Origin: Bacteroidales bacterium
GTDB taxonomy: Bacteria; Bacteroidota; Bacteroidia; Bacteroidales; JAFGHD01
DNA: 56,019 nucleotides
Assembly (NCBI GenBank): GCA_016939365.1
Contig: JAFGHD010000025.1
Coordinates: 1 to 56,019 of the forward strand
Reading direction: 5' to 3'
In this document: positions 41,927 to 53,646 of the stretch, piece by piece
How positions within the stretch are numbered: position 1 is the stretch's first letter
How the letters are laid out: each line of letters opens with the position of its first letter
Made by a program: the position numbers and the translations under genes
Notes under the pieces: model-generated
The model's database searches: none
What the model was told of the DNA's origin: nothing
Seen by the model: the letters and a program-made list of their open reading frames with translations, nothing else

Positions 41927-41937
41927 TCCATTGTGTG

Positions 41938-42261
41938 ATGATTAAAAAACTGCATATAAAAAAGGGAGATATGGTGATGGTCATTTCCGGCGACTTCAAG
42001 GGCCGTCAGGGAAGGGTGCTCCGGGTGAATGTCGAAAAGGAGCGGGCCATCGTTGAAGGTGTCAATATGGTATCAAAGCATACCCGCCCGAACAAGGATA
42101 ACCCAAAGGGAGGTATTGTAAACAAGGAAGCGCCGATTCACGTCAGCAACCTCATGCTTACGGATGGTTCGGGGAAAACCACCCGCACCGGCCGAAGACA
42201 GGACGAGAAAAGTAAAAAGAGCGTTCGATATTCAAAAAAGACGGGGGAGGTCATTAAATAA
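41938..42261 (+). CDS. rplX: 50S ribosomal protein L24
   Basis: I use the ATG at 41938 rather than the GTG one codon before it. The 107-aa protein has a KOW motif ([22 protein letters not shown]) and [21 protein letters not shown]. It initiates 50S assembly. Its TAA overlaps the ATG of rplE by one base. Confidence 0.96.
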   Translation: MIKKLHIKKGDMVMVISGDFKGRQGRVLRVNVEKERAIVEGVNMVSKHTRPNKDNPKGGIVNKEAPIHVSNLMLTDGSGKTTRTGRRQDEKSKKSVRYSKKTGEVIK

Positions 42262-42818
42262 TGGAATATAAACCCAGACTTAAACAGAAGTATCAGGAGG
42301 AGATCATGCCTGCCCTCCTGAAGCAGTTTTCCTATAGTTCGGTAATGCAGGTGCCAAGGCTGATGAAAATTTGCCTTAATCAGGGACTGGGTGATGCCAT
42401 TACTGATAAGAAACTGATCGATACCGGAGTTGAGGAGATGACACTGATTGCAGGCCAGAAAGCAGTCTCCGTGAAATCCAGGAAAGACATCTCCAATTTC
42501 AAGCTCAGAAGGGGTATGCCCGTTGGGGTCAGGGTTACACTACGCGGTAACAAAATGTACGAGTTCCTCGATAGGCTCATCTCTGTTGCCATACCCAGGA
42601 TCAGGGATTTCAGGGGCATTAATGACAAGGGATTTGACGGCAGAGGCAATTACACGTTCGGAATTACAGAGCAGATTATCTTTCCTGAGATCGATATCGA
42701 CAAGATCAGCAAGATCAACGGAATGGATATTACCCTGGTAACCTCTGCCCGAACCGACCAGGAATGTCTTGCCCTTCTGAAGGAATTCGGACTTCCTTTC
42801 AAAAATCAAAACAGATAG
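42261..42818 (+). CDS. rplE: 50S ribosomal protein L5
   Basis: L5 binds 5S rRNA. The 185-aa protein contains [32 protein letters not shown] and [19 protein letters not shown]. It overlaps rplX by one base (TAATG). Confidence 0.97.
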   Translation: MEYKPRLKQKYQEEIMPALLKQFSYSSVMQVPRLMKICLNQGLGDAITDKKLIDTGVEEMTLIAGQKAVSVKSRKDISNFKLRRGMPVGVRVTLRGNKMYEFLDRLISVAIPRIRDFRGINDKGFDGRGNYTFGITEQIIFPEIDIDKISKINGMDITLVTSARTDQECLALLKEFGLPFKNQNR

Positions 42819-42822
42819 GAAT

Positions 42823-43092
42823 ATGGCAAAGGAATCAATGAAAGCCAGGGAGATTAAAAGGCGCCGCATGGTGGAGAAATTTGCTGCGCGTCGGCAGGAA
42901 CTTAAAGCTGCGGGAGACTTTGTGGCATTGCAGAAACTGCCCAGAAACTCTTCCCCTGTCAGACTCCACAACAGGTGCAATCTTTCAGGCAGACCCAAGG
43001 GTTACATGCGTCAGTTCGGTGTTTCCCGCATCAACTTCAGGGAGATGGCGCTCAAAGGCCTGATACCCGGTGTGAAGAAGGCAAGTTGGTAA
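42823..43092 (+). CDS. rpsN: 30S ribosomal protein S14 (zinc-free long form)
   Basis: At 89 aa it is the long type without the CxxC zinc ribbon: only one Cys ([28 protein letters not shown]) is present. Full length, between rplE and rpsH. Confidence 0.96.
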   Translation: MAKESMKAREIKRRRMVEKFAARRQELKAAGDFVALQKLPRNSSPVRLHNRCNLSGRPKGYMRQFGVSRINFREMALKGLIPGVKKASW

Positions 43093-43112
43093 TTACAAAT
43101 ATTAGTTTTCAA

Positions 43113-43511
43113 ATGGTAACGGATCCGATCGCAGATTATTTAACCAGAGTGAGGAATGCAGTGATGGCCCGGCACAGGATCGTGGAAATCCCAACCTCAG
43201 GCATCAAGAAAGAGATCACAAAAATCCTCTTCGAAAAGGGATTTATCCTCAATTATAAATTTGAGGATGATTCCAAACCGGGTAATATTAAGATTGCACT
43301 CAAGTACCATCCCGTCACCAAACTTCCGGCCATCAACAGCCTGAAGCGCATCAGCCGCCCCGGACTCAGGAGGTACACCAATGCTGATGAACTGCCCAGG
43401 GTGCTCAACGGTCTTGGAATTGCCGTGATTTCCACCTCACAGGGTGTCATGACGGATAAAGAAGCCCGTAAGCTCCATATTGGAGGTGAGGTGTTGTTTT
43501 ATGTTAGTTAA
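43113..43511 (+). CDS. rpsH: 30S ribosomal protein S8
   Basis: The ATG at 43113 starts [21 protein letters not shown], the standard S8 opening, giving 132 aa. Upstream frame to 42975 lies inside rpsN and is rejected. The C-terminal [27 protein letters not shown] is typical. S8 is the spc-operon repressor in E. coli. Confidence 0.96.
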   Translation: MVTDPIADYLTRVRNAVMARHRIVEIPTSGIKKEITKILFEKGFILNYKFEDDSKPGNIKIALKYHPVTKLPAINSLKRISRPGLRRYTNADELPRVLNGLGIAVISTSQGVMTDKEARKLHIGGEVLFYVS

Positions 43512-43532
43512 TTCTGGAAAATCCGAGATGAT

Positions 43533-44090
43533 ATGTCAAGAATAGGCAATTTACCCATACCCATTCCCGGCGGTGTCCAGGTTTCTGTGGATAAGGCAAA
43601 TATCGTCACCGTCAAAGGAAATCTGGGTGAACTGAAACAAGAGGTGGATCAGGCTATCTCGATCAAGATCAGTGAAAAGCAGATCCAGTTGGAACGCAGC
43701 ACCGATGAGATCGATCACAGAGCCAAGCATGGACTATACCGGGCTTTGATCAATAACATGGTCAAGGGAGTTTCCGAGGGATTCAGAATTGAGCAGGAAC
43801 TGGTTGGAGTGGGATATAAGGCTGAAGCAAAAGGACAGATTATTGAATTTTCACTGGGTTATTCGCATTCAGTCATCATGGAATTACCGGAGGAGGTAAA
43901 AGTCCAGACTGTTGTGGAAAGGGGGAAAAACCCGGCAATCATCCTTACCAGCCATGACAAACAGCTACTGGGACAGATCGCTGCCAAGATACGTTCATTG
44001 AGAAAACCCGAACCATACAAAGGCAAGGGCATCCTGTTCAAGGGCGAGATCCTCAGGAGAAAAGCCGGGAAGGCGGCATCAGAGAAATAA
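43533..44090 (+). CDS. rplF: 50S ribosomal protein L6
   Basis: This 185-aa protein has two alpha/beta repeats and ends with [21 protein letters not shown], the family signature. The start [17 protein letters not shown] is standard. It sits near the sarcin-ricin loop. Confidence 0.97.
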   Translation: MSRIGNLPIPIPGGVQVSVDKANIVTVKGNLGELKQEVDQAISIKISEKQIQLERSTDEIDHRAKHGLYRALINNMVKGVSEGFRIEQELVGVGYKAEAKGQIIEFSLGYSHSVIMELPEEVKVQTVVERGKNPAIILTSHDKQLLGQIAAKIRSLRKPEPYKGKGILFKGEILRRKAGKAASEK

Positions 44091-44118
44091 TTGCTTCATC
44101 ATTAAAATAATACTCACA

Positions 44119-44481
44119 ATGGCGGTTAAAAATAAGAAAGTTTACAGACGGAGCCGGATCAGGATGCGGATCCGGAAAACAGTGAAGGGTACCCGGGAGC
44201 GCCCGAGGCTGTCTGTATTCCGGAGCAACCGTGAGATTTACGCGCAGCTGATCGATGATCAGGCAGGACATACCCTGGCCGCAGCATCTTCAGCCCTGAA
44301 GGAGGTGTCAGACATCAATGGCTCCAAGATTGAAAAAGCCAGGATGGTCGGACAAATCATTGCCCGTTTGGCCAAAGAGACAGGCATTGAAGAGGTCGTT
44401 TTTGACAGGGGAGGATATCTCTATCACGGAAGGGTAAAAACATTGGCGGATGCAGCCAGAGAAGGAGGACTAAAATTCTGA
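44119..44481 (+). CDS. rplR: 50S ribosomal protein L18
   Basis: A 5S-rRNA-binding protein of 120 aa: [31 protein letters not shown] and [24 protein letters not shown]. Full length, 28 bp after rplF. Confidence 0.97.
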   Translation: MAVKNKKVYRRSRIRMRIRKTVKGTRERPRLSVFRSNREIYAQLIDDQAGHTLAAASSALKEVSDINGSKIEKARMVGQIIARLAKETGIEEVVFDRGGYLYHGRVKTLADAAREGGLKF

Positions 44482-44486
44482 GAACC

Positions 44487-45005
44487 ATGCAAAATCTGAA
44501 TGTTAAAAGGGTCAAATCCAGCGAAATAGAATTCAAGGACCGGCTGGTCAGCATCCAAAGGGTTACCAAAGTCACAAAGGGCGGAAGAACATTCAGTTTT
44601 TCAGCCATTGTTGTGGTGGGAAACGAAAAGGGGGTTGTGGGATACGGACTCGGGAAGGCGAAGGAGGTCACCGCTGCCATCAGCAAAGGTATTGACGATG
44701 CAAAGAAGAACCTGATCCGGGTGCCGATTAAAAATGGTACAGTGCCTCACGAACAGGAGGGTAAATACAGTGGTGCACTCGTCTTTCTGAAACCCGCTGC
44801 CCCGGGAACCGGTGTGATCGCAGGGGGGGCCATGCGTGCTGTTCTGGAAAGCGTGGGGGTCAGGGATGTACTCGCCAAATCCAAAGGTTCATCCAATCCC
44901 CACAGTGTGGTCAAGGCAACTATCAATGCCCTGTTACAAATGAGGGATTCCAATACGGTTGCTCAGCTCAGGGGGGTTACGCTTGAAAATGTATTTAATG
45001 GATAA
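44487..45005 (+). CDS. rpsE: 30S ribosomal protein S5
   Basis: This 172-aa protein has the double-stranded-RNA-binding-like block [26 protein letters not shown] and [23 protein letters not shown]5 helps decoding fidelity. It starts 5 bp after rplR. Confidence 0.97.
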   Translation: MQNLNVKRVKSSEIEFKDRLVSIQRVTKVTKGGRTFSFSAIVVVGNEKGVVGYGLGKAKEVTAAISKGIDDAKKNLIRVPIKNGTVPHEQEGKYSGALVFLKPAAPGTGVIAGGAMRAVLESVGVRDVLAKSKGSSNPHSVVKATINALLQMRDSNTVAQLRGVTLENVFNG

Positions 45006-45023
45006 TTGATAATTGTTCATGAA

Positions 45024-45203
45024 ATGAAAAAAGTCAGAATCCGACAAGTTATCAGCGGTATTGGCCATCCGGCGAAACAGAAAAGAACGCTGGAAGCACT
45101 GGGAATAAAAAAAATGCATCAGGTACGTGAAGTGGAGCTCTCTCCACAGATCGAAGGTATGATCAACAAGGTGAGGCATCTGCTGGAAGTAGAAGAAATA
45201 TAA
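45024..45203 (+). CDS. rpmD: 50S ribosomal protein L30
   Basis: The ATG at 45024 gives 59 aa (MKKVRIRQVISGIGHPAKQKRTLEALGI), the normal L30 size. The frame extends to a TTG at 45006 right after the rpsE stop, which I reject. Confidence 0.95.
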   Translation: MKKVRIRQVISGIGHPAKQKRTLEALGIKKMHQVREVELSPQIEGMINKVRHLLEVEEI

Positions 45204-45224
45204 ACAAATTCATTATTAATTACT

Positions 45225-45671
45225 ATGGATCTCAGCAATCTAAAACCAGCTCACGGTTCAGTCTCTGGCAGCAAACGAATCGGACGTGGACAAGGATCAG
45301 GCAAGGGCGGAACTTCCACCAGGGGTCATAAGGGAGCCCAATCCAGATCAGGATATAAGCGCAAACCCGGATTTGAAGGGGGACAAATGCCTCTGCACCG
45401 TCGGGTCCCAAAATATGGATTCAAAAATATCAACAGGGTAGCTTATAAGGGAGTGAATTTGGATGTATTGCAAAAACTGGCGGAAAAAAAGGGTTTATTG
45501 GCCATTGATCCCCTGACTCTGGCTGAAAACGGCCTGGCATCAGGAAAAGAACCCATTAAAATTTTGGGAAGAGGTGGTATCACGATGAAACTGGATGTCA
45601 CTGCTCATGCTTTTTCAGACAAAGCCATGAAGGCCATTGAAGCACAGGGTGGAACCGTAATTAAAATCTGA
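45225..45671 (+). CDS. rplO: 50S ribosomal protein L15
   Basis: This 148-aa protein has the Gly-rich N-terminus [29 protein letters not shown] and the C-terminal [19 protein letters not shown]. It is a late assembly protein of the 50S. secY follows after 5 bp. Confidence 0.97.
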   Translation: MDLSNLKPAHGSVSGSKRIGRGQGSGKGGTSTRGHKGAQSRSGYKRKPGFEGGQMPLHRRVPKYGFKNINRVAYKGVNLDVLQKLAEKKGLLAIDPLTLAENGLASGKEPIKILGRGGITMKLDVTAHAFSDKAMKAIEAQGGTVIKI

Positions 45672-45676
45672 ATTTG

Positions 45677-47047
45677 ATGAAAAGGCTGATACAGACCATA
45701 CGGAATATTTATAAGATTGAGGACCTCAGAAACAGGATACTGTATACCCTGGGGATTATCCTGATTTACAGGCTGGGTGCCTATATCGTGTTACCCGGCG
45801 TAGACCCCCATCAGCTGGCAAATCTCCAGAACCAGACAAGTTCCGGTTTGCTCGGGCTACTGAATATGTTCTCCGGAGGAGCCTTTTCGAATGCCAGCGT
45901 ATTCGCCCTCGGTATCATGCCCTATATCTCCGCATCCATTGTGGTTCAGTTGCTGGGAATTGCCATTCCCTATTTCCAAAAATTGCAGAAGGAAGGAGAA
46001 AGCGGAAGGAGAAAAATAAACCAGATCACCCGGTACCTGACCGTCATCATTCTCGTTTTTCAGTCACCGGGTTATATTGCCAACCTCGTGAGGCAACTTC
46101 CGGCTGAAGGAATATACCCCTTCGACCCAAACCTTACCACTCATTCCGTATTTTCATTCTTCGGAATATCATCCATCGTTATCCTGACTGCAGGTTCGAT
46201 GTTTATCATGTGGCTGGGTGAAAGAATCACAGATAAAGGGATCGGCAATGGCATCTCCCTGATCATCATGATCGGTATCATCGCCCGCCTGCCTTTTGCA
46301 CTTTTCGGGGAATTTGTCTCCAGAATGGAAGAAAAGGGTGGCGGTGGACTGGTATATTTCATTCTGGAGATCGCAATACTTGTCATAGTCATTCTGCTCT
46401 GTATACTTCTGGTGCAGGGGACGCGGAGAATTCCGGTTCAGTATGCCAGACGGATCGTGGGAAACAGGCAATACGGCGGGGTAAGGCAATATATCCCCCT
46501 GAAGGTGAATGCGGCAGGTGTGATGCCGATCATCTTTGCACAGGCGATTATGTTCCTTCCTATCACCCTGGCGGGATTTGCCGCATCGGAAACACTTACA
46601 CCCATAGTGGCTGCATTTGCCGATATCAACGGTTTCTGGTACAACTTCACTTTCTTTGTCCTGATCATACTCTTTACATATTTTTATACTGCCATCACGA
46701 TCAATCCCAATCAGATGGCGGATGATATGAAGAAAAACGGCGGATTCATTCCCGGAGTGAAACCGGGTAGGAAAACAGCTGAATTCATTGATAATGTGAT
46801 GTCGAGGATCACCCTTCCGGGATCGATTTTCCTGGGAATTGTGGCGATCATGCCTGCCATAGTAAGCCTCTTCGGAATCAGCACACAATTTGCACAATTC
46901 TATGGCGGAACATCACTGTTGATCCTGGTGGGTGTCGTTCTGGATACACTTCAGCAGATCGAGAGCCATTTGTTGATGAGGCATTATGATGGTTTGACGA
47001 AATCGGGAAGGATAAAGGGAAGGTCATCCATGAGCATGACCGGATAA
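45677..47047 (+). CDS. secY: Protein translocase subunit SecY
   Basis: SecY forms the Sec channel. The ATG at 45677 (456 aa) is used in place of the TTG one codon before. About ten membrane segments are visible, with the plug-region phrase GLLNMFSGGAFSNASVFALGIMPYISASIVVQLL and the cytosolic loop RRIPVQYARRIVG before TM7, then NPNQMADDMKKNGGFIPGVKPG before TM9/10. Full length and intact; the standard position after rplO. Confidence 0.97.
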   Translation: MKRLIQTIRNIYKIEDLRNRILYTLGIILIYRLGAYIVLPGVDPHQLANLQNQTSSGLLGLLNMFSGGAFSNASVFALGIMPYISASIVVQLLGIAIPYFQKLQKEGESGRRKINQITRYLTVIILVFQSPGYIANLVRQLPAEGIYPFDPNLTTHSVFSFFGISSIVILTAGSMFIMWLGERITDKGIGNGISLIIMIGIIARLPFALFGEFVSRMEEKGGGGLVYFILEIAILVIVILLCILLVQGTRRIPVQYARRIVGNRQYGGVRQYIPLKVNAAGVMPIIFAQAIMFLPITLAGFAASETLTPIVAAFADINGFWYNFTFFVLIILFTYFYTAITINPNQMADDMKKNGGFIPGVKPGRKTAEFIDNVMSRITLPGSIFLGIVAIMPAIVSLFGISTQFAQFYGGTSLLILVGVVLDTLQQIESHLLMRHYDGLTKSGRIKGRSSMSMTG

Positions 47048-47072
47048 TCCCGTTGTCGAGTAATCCAACGAA

Positions 47073-47843
47073 ATGGCGATCACGAAAACTGAAGAAGAAG
47101 TCGAGCTTATCAGGAAAAGTTCTTTGCTTGTTGCAAGGACACTGGCCGAAGTGGCTAAACACCTTCAGCCAGGTGTCAGGACGATCACACTGGACAGAAT
47201 TGCCGAGGAGTTCATCAGGTCTCACGGAGCCCTCCCCGGATTCAAAGGGTACCACGGATTCCCTTTTACATTGTGCATATCATCCAATGAAGAGGTGGTT
47301 CATGGTTTTCCCGGTGAAAGAATTTTGAAGGAGGGTGATATCGTATCGGTGGATTGTGGGGTGAAGTGGAACGGATTTTACGGGGATTCCGCCTATACCT
47401 TCGCAGTAGGAAAGATCAACCCGGAAGTGAGGTTGCTTTTGGAAAGAACGAAACAATCGCTCTACCTGGGTATTGAAGCAGCTGTTTCCGGAAACCGTGT
47501 GGGAGATATCGGCTATGCAATACAATCGCATGTGGAGAGTTTCGGCTATTCGGTGGTAAGAGATCTTGTGGGACACGGTGTAGGAAAAAACCTTCATGAA
47601 AAGCCCGAAATACCAAATTTTGGCAGGAAAGGTACAGGGTCCAAGCTGTTGGAGGGAATGGTGATTGCCATTGAACCCATGATCAATCTGGGTGGAAAAA
47701 GTGTTGTCCAGGAAAATGACGGATGGACCATACGGACGACCGACAGAAGGCCATCAGCCCATTTCGAGCACACCATAGTGGTAAGAAAGGGACAGTCAGA
47801 GATACTGTCTTCCTTTAAATATATTGAACAGCTAATTCAATGA
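47073..47843 (+). CDS. map: Type I methionine aminopeptidase
   Basis: Map removes initiator Met from new proteins. The 256-aa enzyme has the five metal ligands: two Asp in [17 protein letters not shown], His in [12 protein letters not shown], Glu in GMVIAIEPM and Glu in FEHTIVV. The substrate His is in VVHGFPG. It sits between secY and infA, the usual order. Confidence 0.96.
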   Translation: MAITKTEEEVELIRKSSLLVARTLAEVAKHLQPGVRTITLDRIAEEFIRSHGALPGFKGYHGFPFTLCISSNEEVVHGFPGERILKEGDIVSVDCGVKWNGFYGDSAYTFAVGKINPEVRLLLERTKQSLYLGIEAAVSGNRVGDIGYAIQSHVESFGYSVVRDLVGHGVGKNLHEKPEIPNFGRKGTGSKLLEGMVIAIEPMINLGGKSVVQENDGWTIRTTDRRPSAHFEHTIVVRKGQSEILSSFKYIEQLIQ

Positions 47844-47865
47844 AAATACAGGCTATCTGATCATT

Positions 47866-48084
47866 ATGTCGAAACAAGCTTCGATAGAAGTTGATGGAAC
47901 GGTTATTGAATCGTTGGGAAATGCCATGTTTCGCGTTGAGCTGGAGAATGGGCATATCATAACGGCCCATATCTCAGGCAAGATGCGCATGCACTACATC
48001 AAGATACTACCCGGTGACAAGGTGAAGCTGGAAATGTCACCGTATGATCTGACAAAGGGAAGGATAACATACAGGTACAAATAA
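47866..48084 (+). CDS. infA: Translation initiation factor IF-1
   Basis: A single S1/OB-fold of 72 aa: [67 protein letters not shown]. It binds the 30S A-site. Full length. Confidence 0.98.
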   Translation: MSKQASIEVDGTVIESLGNAMFRVELENGHIITAHISGKMRMHYIKILPGDKVKLEMSPYDLTKGRITYRYK

Positions 48085-48096
48085 ACACTTTAAGCC

Positions 48097-48213
48097 ATGA
48101 AAGTTAGGGCATCAGTAAAAAAGCGGACCCCGGACTGCAAGATAGTGCGGAGAAAGGGCAGGGTCTATATCATTAACAAAAAGAATCCCAAATACAAGCA
48201 AAGGCAAGGGTGA
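48097..48213 (+). CDS. rpmJ: 50S ribosomal protein L36 (zinc-free form)
   Basis: A 38-aa protein read directly: [20 protein letters not shown], ending [11 protein letters not shown]. Only one of the usual four zinc ligands (Cys14) remains; the others are Thr11, Asn27 and Tyr in place of His, as in Bacteroidota L36. It starts 12 bp after infA. Confidence 0.96.
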   Translation: MKVRASVKKRTPDCKIVRRKGRVYIINKKNPKYKQRQG

Positions 48214-48245
48214 TTCAAGTATACTAAAATCAAGTCGTCAAAGAT

Positions 48246-48626
48246 ATGGCCAGAATTGCAGGAGTAGATATTCCGAAAAACAAAAGGGGTGAGGTTGCAT
48301 TGACCTACATCTTCGGTATCGGCAGGTCCACTGCCCAGAAAATCCTGAATGAAGCAGGCATTGACTGCAATAAAAAGGTTCAGGATTGGACGGATGATGA
48401 GCAGAACACCATCCGCAACCTGATCAATAGTAAGTTGAAAGTTGAGGGAGAACTGCGGTCCGAAGTCCAGATGAACATTAAACGTCTGATAGACATCGGA
48501 ACGTACCGTGGAATGAGGCACAGGCTCGGGCTTCCGGTAAGGGGGCAGAGTACGAAGAATAATGCCCGGACCCGTAAAGGCAGAAGAAAGACAGTTGCCA
48601 ACAAAAAGAAGGCCCCCAAGGGCTGA
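48246..48626 (+). CDS. rpsM: 30S ribosomal protein S13
   Basis: This 126-aa protein has [30 protein letters not shown] and the C-terminal [24 protein letters not shown], contacting the P-site tRNA. Full length. Together with S11, S4, alpha and L17 it forms the alpha-operon segment. Confidence 0.97.
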   Translation: MARIAGVDIPKNKRGEVALTYIFGIGRSTAQKILNEAGIDCNKKVQDWTDDEQNTIRNLINSKLKVEGELRSEVQMNIKRLIDIGTYRGMRHRLGLPVRGQSTKNNARTRKGRRKTVANKKKAPKG

Positions 48627-48667
48627 TGATCATTTGATTTTTTAATTACAGATATAAATATCAGGAA

Positions 48668-49057
48668 ATGGCGAAAAGCACGAAAAGCACGAAGAAAAGG
48701 ATTGTCAGGGTTGATGCGATCGGTAAGGCCTATATCAGCGCATCTTTCAACAATATCATCATCAGCCTTACAAATAACAATGGGCAGGTGATATCCTGGG
48801 CATCCGCGGGCAAGATGGGTTTCAGGGGATCGAAGAAAAATACTCCCTATGCAGCACAAATGGCCGCATCAGAATGTGCAAAAACCGCGTACGACCTGGG
48901 ATTAAGAAAAGTCCGAGTCTACGTGAAAGGACCTGGTGCAGGTCGCGAATCGGCCATTCGTACCATCCATACCAATGGCATTGAGGTGATGGAAATCAAT
49001 GATGTGACCCCCTTGCCTCATAATGGATGCAGACCTCCCAAAAGAAGGAGGGTTTGA
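48668..49057 (+). CDS. rpsK: 30S ribosomal protein S11
   Basis: This 129-aa protein contains [46 protein letters not shown] and ends with [17 protein letters not shown]. It is located at the 30S platform. The short Lys/Ser/Thr N-terminus is usual. Confidence 0.97.
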   Translation: MAKSTKSTKKRIVRVDAIGKAYISASFNNIIISLTNNNGQVISWASAGKMGFRGSKKNTPYAAQMAASECAKTAYDLGLRKVRVYVKGPGAGRESAIRTIHTNGIEVMEINDVTPLPHNGCRPPKRRRV

Positions 49058-49104
49058 TCGAAACCGGATCGGATTATTCAAACTGAACTTTTATACCATA
49101 ACAG

Positions 49105-49710
49105 ATGGCAAGATACATCGGACCAAAATCCAAGATTGCGAGAAAATTCCGGGAAGCAATATACGGACCGGATAAGTTTTTTGAGCGCAAAAACTACCCC
49201 CCCGGACAGCATGGACCCAACAAAAGAAGAAGCAAGCAGTCAGAATACGGCGTACAGCTGCAGGAAAAACAAAAGGCAAAGTATACCTACGGGATACTGG
49301 AACGGCAGTTCAAAAATATTTTTCACCGGGCTTCCAGCAAGAAAGGTGTTACTGGAGAGGTCTTGCTTCAACTCATCGAAGCAAGACTCGACAATGTGGT
49401 CTTCAGGATGGGTATAGCTCCTACCCGCGCAGCGGCCAGACAGCTGGTATCCCACCGCCATATTACCGTTAATGGTGAATTGGTGAACATCCCCTCTTAT
49501 TCCACCAGGCCCGGAGATATCATTGGGATCAGGGAACGCTCCAAATCCCTTGAATCTATTCACAATTCACTGGCTTCCAAAATTGGCAAGTATTCATGGC
49601 TCGAATGGGATGACAACCTGATGAGCGGAAAATTCCTGAATTACCCCTCCCGGGAGGAAATTCCGGAGAACATTAAGGAACAGCTGATCGTCGAATTGTA
49701 TTCCAAGTAA
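49105..49710 (+). CDS. rpsD: 30S ribosomal protein S4 (zinc-free form)
   Basis: S4 is a primary 16S-binding protein. The 201-aa chain starts [21 protein letters not shown] and contains the S4 RNA-binding domain ([36 protein letters not shown]). The N-terminal cysteines of the zinc form are absent. Confidence 0.97.
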   Translation: MARYIGPKSKIARKFREAIYGPDKFFERKNYPPGQHGPNKRRSKQSEYGVQLQEKQKAKYTYGILERQFKNIFHRASSKKGVTGEVLLQLIEARLDNVVFRMGIAPTRAAARQLVSHRHITVNGELVNIPSYSTRPGDIIGIRERSKSLESIHNSLASKIGKYSWLEWDDNLMSGKFLNYPSREEIPENIKEQLIVELYSK

Positions 49711-49731
49711 ACAAATCAATATCACCTGAAT

Positions 49732-50724
49732 ATGGCATTATTTGCATTTCAGAAGCCCGAAAAGGTTTTGATGCTGGAAGCCGACAATTCCAGGGGAGTC
49801 TTCGAATTTCGCCCCCTTGAACCCGGTTTTGGTATTACCATCGGGAATTCCCTGAGAAGGGTCTTATTGTCCTCCCTCGAAGGATTTGCCATTACCTCCA
49901 TAAGGATTGAAGGAGTTGAACAGGAATTTTCTACCATCAAGGGCGTGGTAGAGGACGTGACTGAAATCGTCCTCAACCTGAAAAAAATTCGGTTTAAAAG
50001 GCAGATAGAAAGCGAGAACAGCGAAAAAGTTCATGTTGTTATTGGCGACCAGGAGGTCTTCACCGCCGGCAATATCAACAAGTTTCTCTCGGTTTTCCAG
50101 GTGCTGAATCCCGAGGTGATCATTTGCCACATGGAACCCTCCCTGAAACTCTCCATTGAGATGAACATTGAGAAGGGCAGGGGATATGTACCGGCAGAAG
50201 AAAATAAAGTGATGAATGCCCCATTGGGAACGATTTATCTGGATTCAATCCATACCCCCATCCAGAATGTGAAGTTCAAGGTGGAAAATTATCGGGTTGA
50301 ACAGAAAACCGACTATGAAAACCTGATACTGGAGATCACCACCGATGGATCGATTCATCCCAAGGATGCACTTAGGGAAGCAGCCAAAATCCTGATCCAT
50401 CACATCATGCTCTTCTCTGATGAAAAGATCACCCTTGATACGGAAGAAAGGACAGTCACCGATGAGTTTGATGAGAATTCGCTGCATATCAGGCAGTTAC
50501 TTAAGACGAAGCTGGTCGACCTGGATCTTTCAGTCAGGGCACTGAATTGCCTGAAGGCTGCCGATGTGGAAACCCTGGGCGATTTGGTACAGTTTAATAA
50601 AAATGATCTCCTGAAATTCAGGAATTTCGGAAAGAAGTCACTGACGGAACTCGAAGAACTTGTGAAATCCAAAAATCTGGAATTTGGAATGAATATCGCC
50701 AAGTACAAATTAGATAAGGAATAA
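49732..50724 (+). CDS. rpoA: RNA polymerase alpha subunit
   Basis: The 330-aa subunit has the N-terminal dimerisation domain ([29 protein letters not shown]) and C-terminal helix-hairpin-helix domain ([43 protein letters not shown]), which binds UP elements and activators. Full length. rplQ starts 5 bp after its stop. Confidence 0.98.
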   Translation: MALFAFQKPEKVLMLEADNSRGVFEFRPLEPGFGITIGNSLRRVLLSSLEGFAITSIRIEGVEQEFSTIKGVVEDVTEIVLNLKKIRFKRQIESENSEKVHVVIGDQEVFTAGNINKFLSVFQVLNPEVIICHMEPSLKLSIEMNIEKGRGYVPAEENKVMNAPLGTIYLDSIHTPIQNVKFKVENYRVEQKTDYENLILEITTDGSIHPKDALREAAKILIHHIMLFSDEKITLDTEERTVTDEFDENSLHIRQLLKTKLVDLDLSVRALNCLKAADVETLGDLVQFNKNDLLKFRNFGKKSLTELEELVKSKNLEFGMNIAKYKLDKE

Positions 50725-50729
50725 ATGCA

Positions 50730-51500
50730 ATGAGACACAGGAAAGGATTCAAACAGCTATCGAGGAAAAGGGAACACCGCCAGGCTATGCTGGCAAACAT
50801 GGCCAATTCCCTGATTCTTCACAAGCGGATATTTACAACTCTGGCAAAAGCCAAGGCTCTCAGAATATATGTTGAACCTTTGATCACCAAAGCGAAACAT
50901 TCGATCACTACCAAAACCTCCAAGGAGGAGGCCACTCATCTCCGGAGGATCGTTTTCAGTTACCTGAGAAGTAAGGAGTCGGTTACGGAATTGTTCAGGG
51001 AAGTTTCATCAAAAGTTGCAGACAGGCCAGGAGGTTATACACGTATCATCAAAACCGGAAATCGTACGGGTGACAATGCCGAAATGTGCCTGATCGAGCT
51101 GGTAGATTTCAACGAGAACCTTTTGGCAGAAAAAGAACCCAAGAAACCTAAAACAGCCAGGCGCAGAAGGGGAGCAGCCAAGAAAGTACTCGATGCAGCT
51201 CCGGCTGCGGCAGCAAAAACCGCAAAAACCGGCGATACAGCAAAAGCATCTGAAAAAGAACCCGTTGATGAGGCACCGGCCAGGGACAAAAGCCCAAAAG
51301 ACAGCCCGGACGCATCCGCAAAGGCCCCGGAATCTGTCGAACCTTTGACAGAACAAGAGACCCCTGAAGATCCGGCCGATGAAATACCTGAAGCCGCTGA
51401 AACCAGGAAATCTGCAAAAACTCCCGCTGAAGAGCAAAAGCCGGATGCAGGGAAATCAGATGAACCTGAAGGAGCTGGGAAGGAAGATAATAAGAAATGA
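50730..51500 (+). CDS. rplQ: 50S ribosomal protein L17 with a long low-complexity C-terminal tail
   Basis: Residues 1-~130 are a complete L17 ([54 protein letters not shown]). The remaining ~125 residues are rich in Lys, Ala, Pro, Glu and Asp without a recognisable fold, doubling the usual length. Many Bacteroidota L17 proteins have such tails, though this one is long. It is the last ribosomal gene in the cluster; eno follows after 148 bp. Confidence 0.95.
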   Translation: MRHRKGFKQLSRKREHRQAMLANMANSLILHKRIFTTLAKAKALRIYVEPLITKAKHSITTKTSKEEATHLRRIVFSYLRSKESVTELFREVSSKVADRPGGYTRIIKTGNRTGDNAEMCLIELVDFNENLLAEKEPKKPKTARRRRGAAKKVLDAAPAAAAKTAKTGDTAKASEKEPVDEAPARDKSPKDSPDASAKAPESVEPLTEQETPEDPADEIPEAAETRKSAKTPAEEQKPDAGKSDEPEGAGKEDNKK

Positions 51501-51579
51501 GCTTTACCATCAGGGTTTTGAAAGGGTAAGACGATGCATTTCGCTTTATCCTGTTTTTCCGTTTATCCCCAAGCCATGA

Positions 51580-52944
<1,365 letters not shown>

Positions 52945-52967
52945 TCCGTGTGATATCTTCAGAACAT

Positions 52968-52983
52968 CCGGTCATATAACCGG
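52968..52983. terminator. Hairpin after eno
   Basis: CCGGT-CATATA-ACCGG is a perfect 5-bp stem 23 bp after the eno stop, in the gap between the convergent eno and VTT genes. There is no T-run, as is common for transcript ends in this phylum. Confidence 0.35.
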
Positions 52984-53047
52984 CCTCGTGGAAATTCCAG
53001 ATGAGAAAAATATCTTACGATCCGGTTGTTCCTGATGAAAGTCCATT

Positions 53048-53635
53048 TCAAAGCGACTGCGTATACCAGATTATGGCTGCGTATACTGCGTACCGCAGAA
53101 AGCGGGACGACGCGTATATGAAATATTTCCGGCAGGGGTAATCCAGAGACCCCATCAACATGCTGATGCCTGAATAGGGTAGTGGGGTCAGTGCTGCCAC
53201 CAGGATAAGAAATGCTCCATAGCGGTTCAGCATGGAATGGTATTTTCCAAGATATCTCTTTCGGATCAGCCTGAAATAATTCCAAGCCGACAGTTTTTTG
53301 CCAATAAGAAAATCCGTTGCACCTGCAATTATGGAGATCAGTGCAAATATCGCAATATAGATGATGTAAACGGTGAGGCTGCCCGGCCTCAGTGCCCACA
53401 CCATAAAGAGTTCGGGAGGAATGATCCCGAAGATCAGTTCCGATAACGAATAGATCGTGTAAATCAGAAAATCATTCTCGAAAAGGGGTTCCAGCCATGA
53501 CAGGTAATCCATTGCAACATAATGCCTGAAGATGATCACCAGTCCAATAATAGATGCCAGCCAAATTAATCCCCTCAGGAGGTTCCTGATCAGAAAACGG
53601 GTCTTGTCAGAAAATCTGAGGTAAACTGCTGGCAT
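53048..53635 (-). CDS. VTT-domain (DedA/SNARE-associated-like) membrane protein
   Basis: This 195-aa protein has four or more hydrophobic segments and the VTT/DedA-like pattern: ELIFGIIPPELFMVWAL, a conserved Gly-x-x-x-Gly-like stretch (ISIIAGATDFLIGKKLSAWNYF), a RYGAFLILVAALTPLPYSGISMLMGSLDY block with the Arg/Pro residues typical of the family. Such proteins are thought to be lipid scramblases or undecaprenyl-phosphate/PE flippases; the exact substrate is unknown. It starts 11 bp after the glgB stop on the same strand, so probably co-transcribed. Confidence 0.85.
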   Translation of the reverse strand: MPAVYLRFSDKTRFLIRNLLRGLIWLASIIGLVIIFRHYVAMDYLSWLEPLFENDFLIYTIYSLSELIFGIIPPELFMVWALRPGSLTVYIIYIAIFALISIIAGATDFLIGKKLSAWNYFRLIRKRYLGKYHSMLNRYGAFLILVAALTPLPYSGISMLMGSLDYPCRKYFIYASSRFLRYAVYAAIIWYTQSL

Positions 53636-53646
53636 TATGAAGAATT

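Noticed and set aside
46169-46897. 242-aa minus-strand frame inside secY
   Set aside because: Shadow of secY; His/Asp/Cys-rich nonsense composition.
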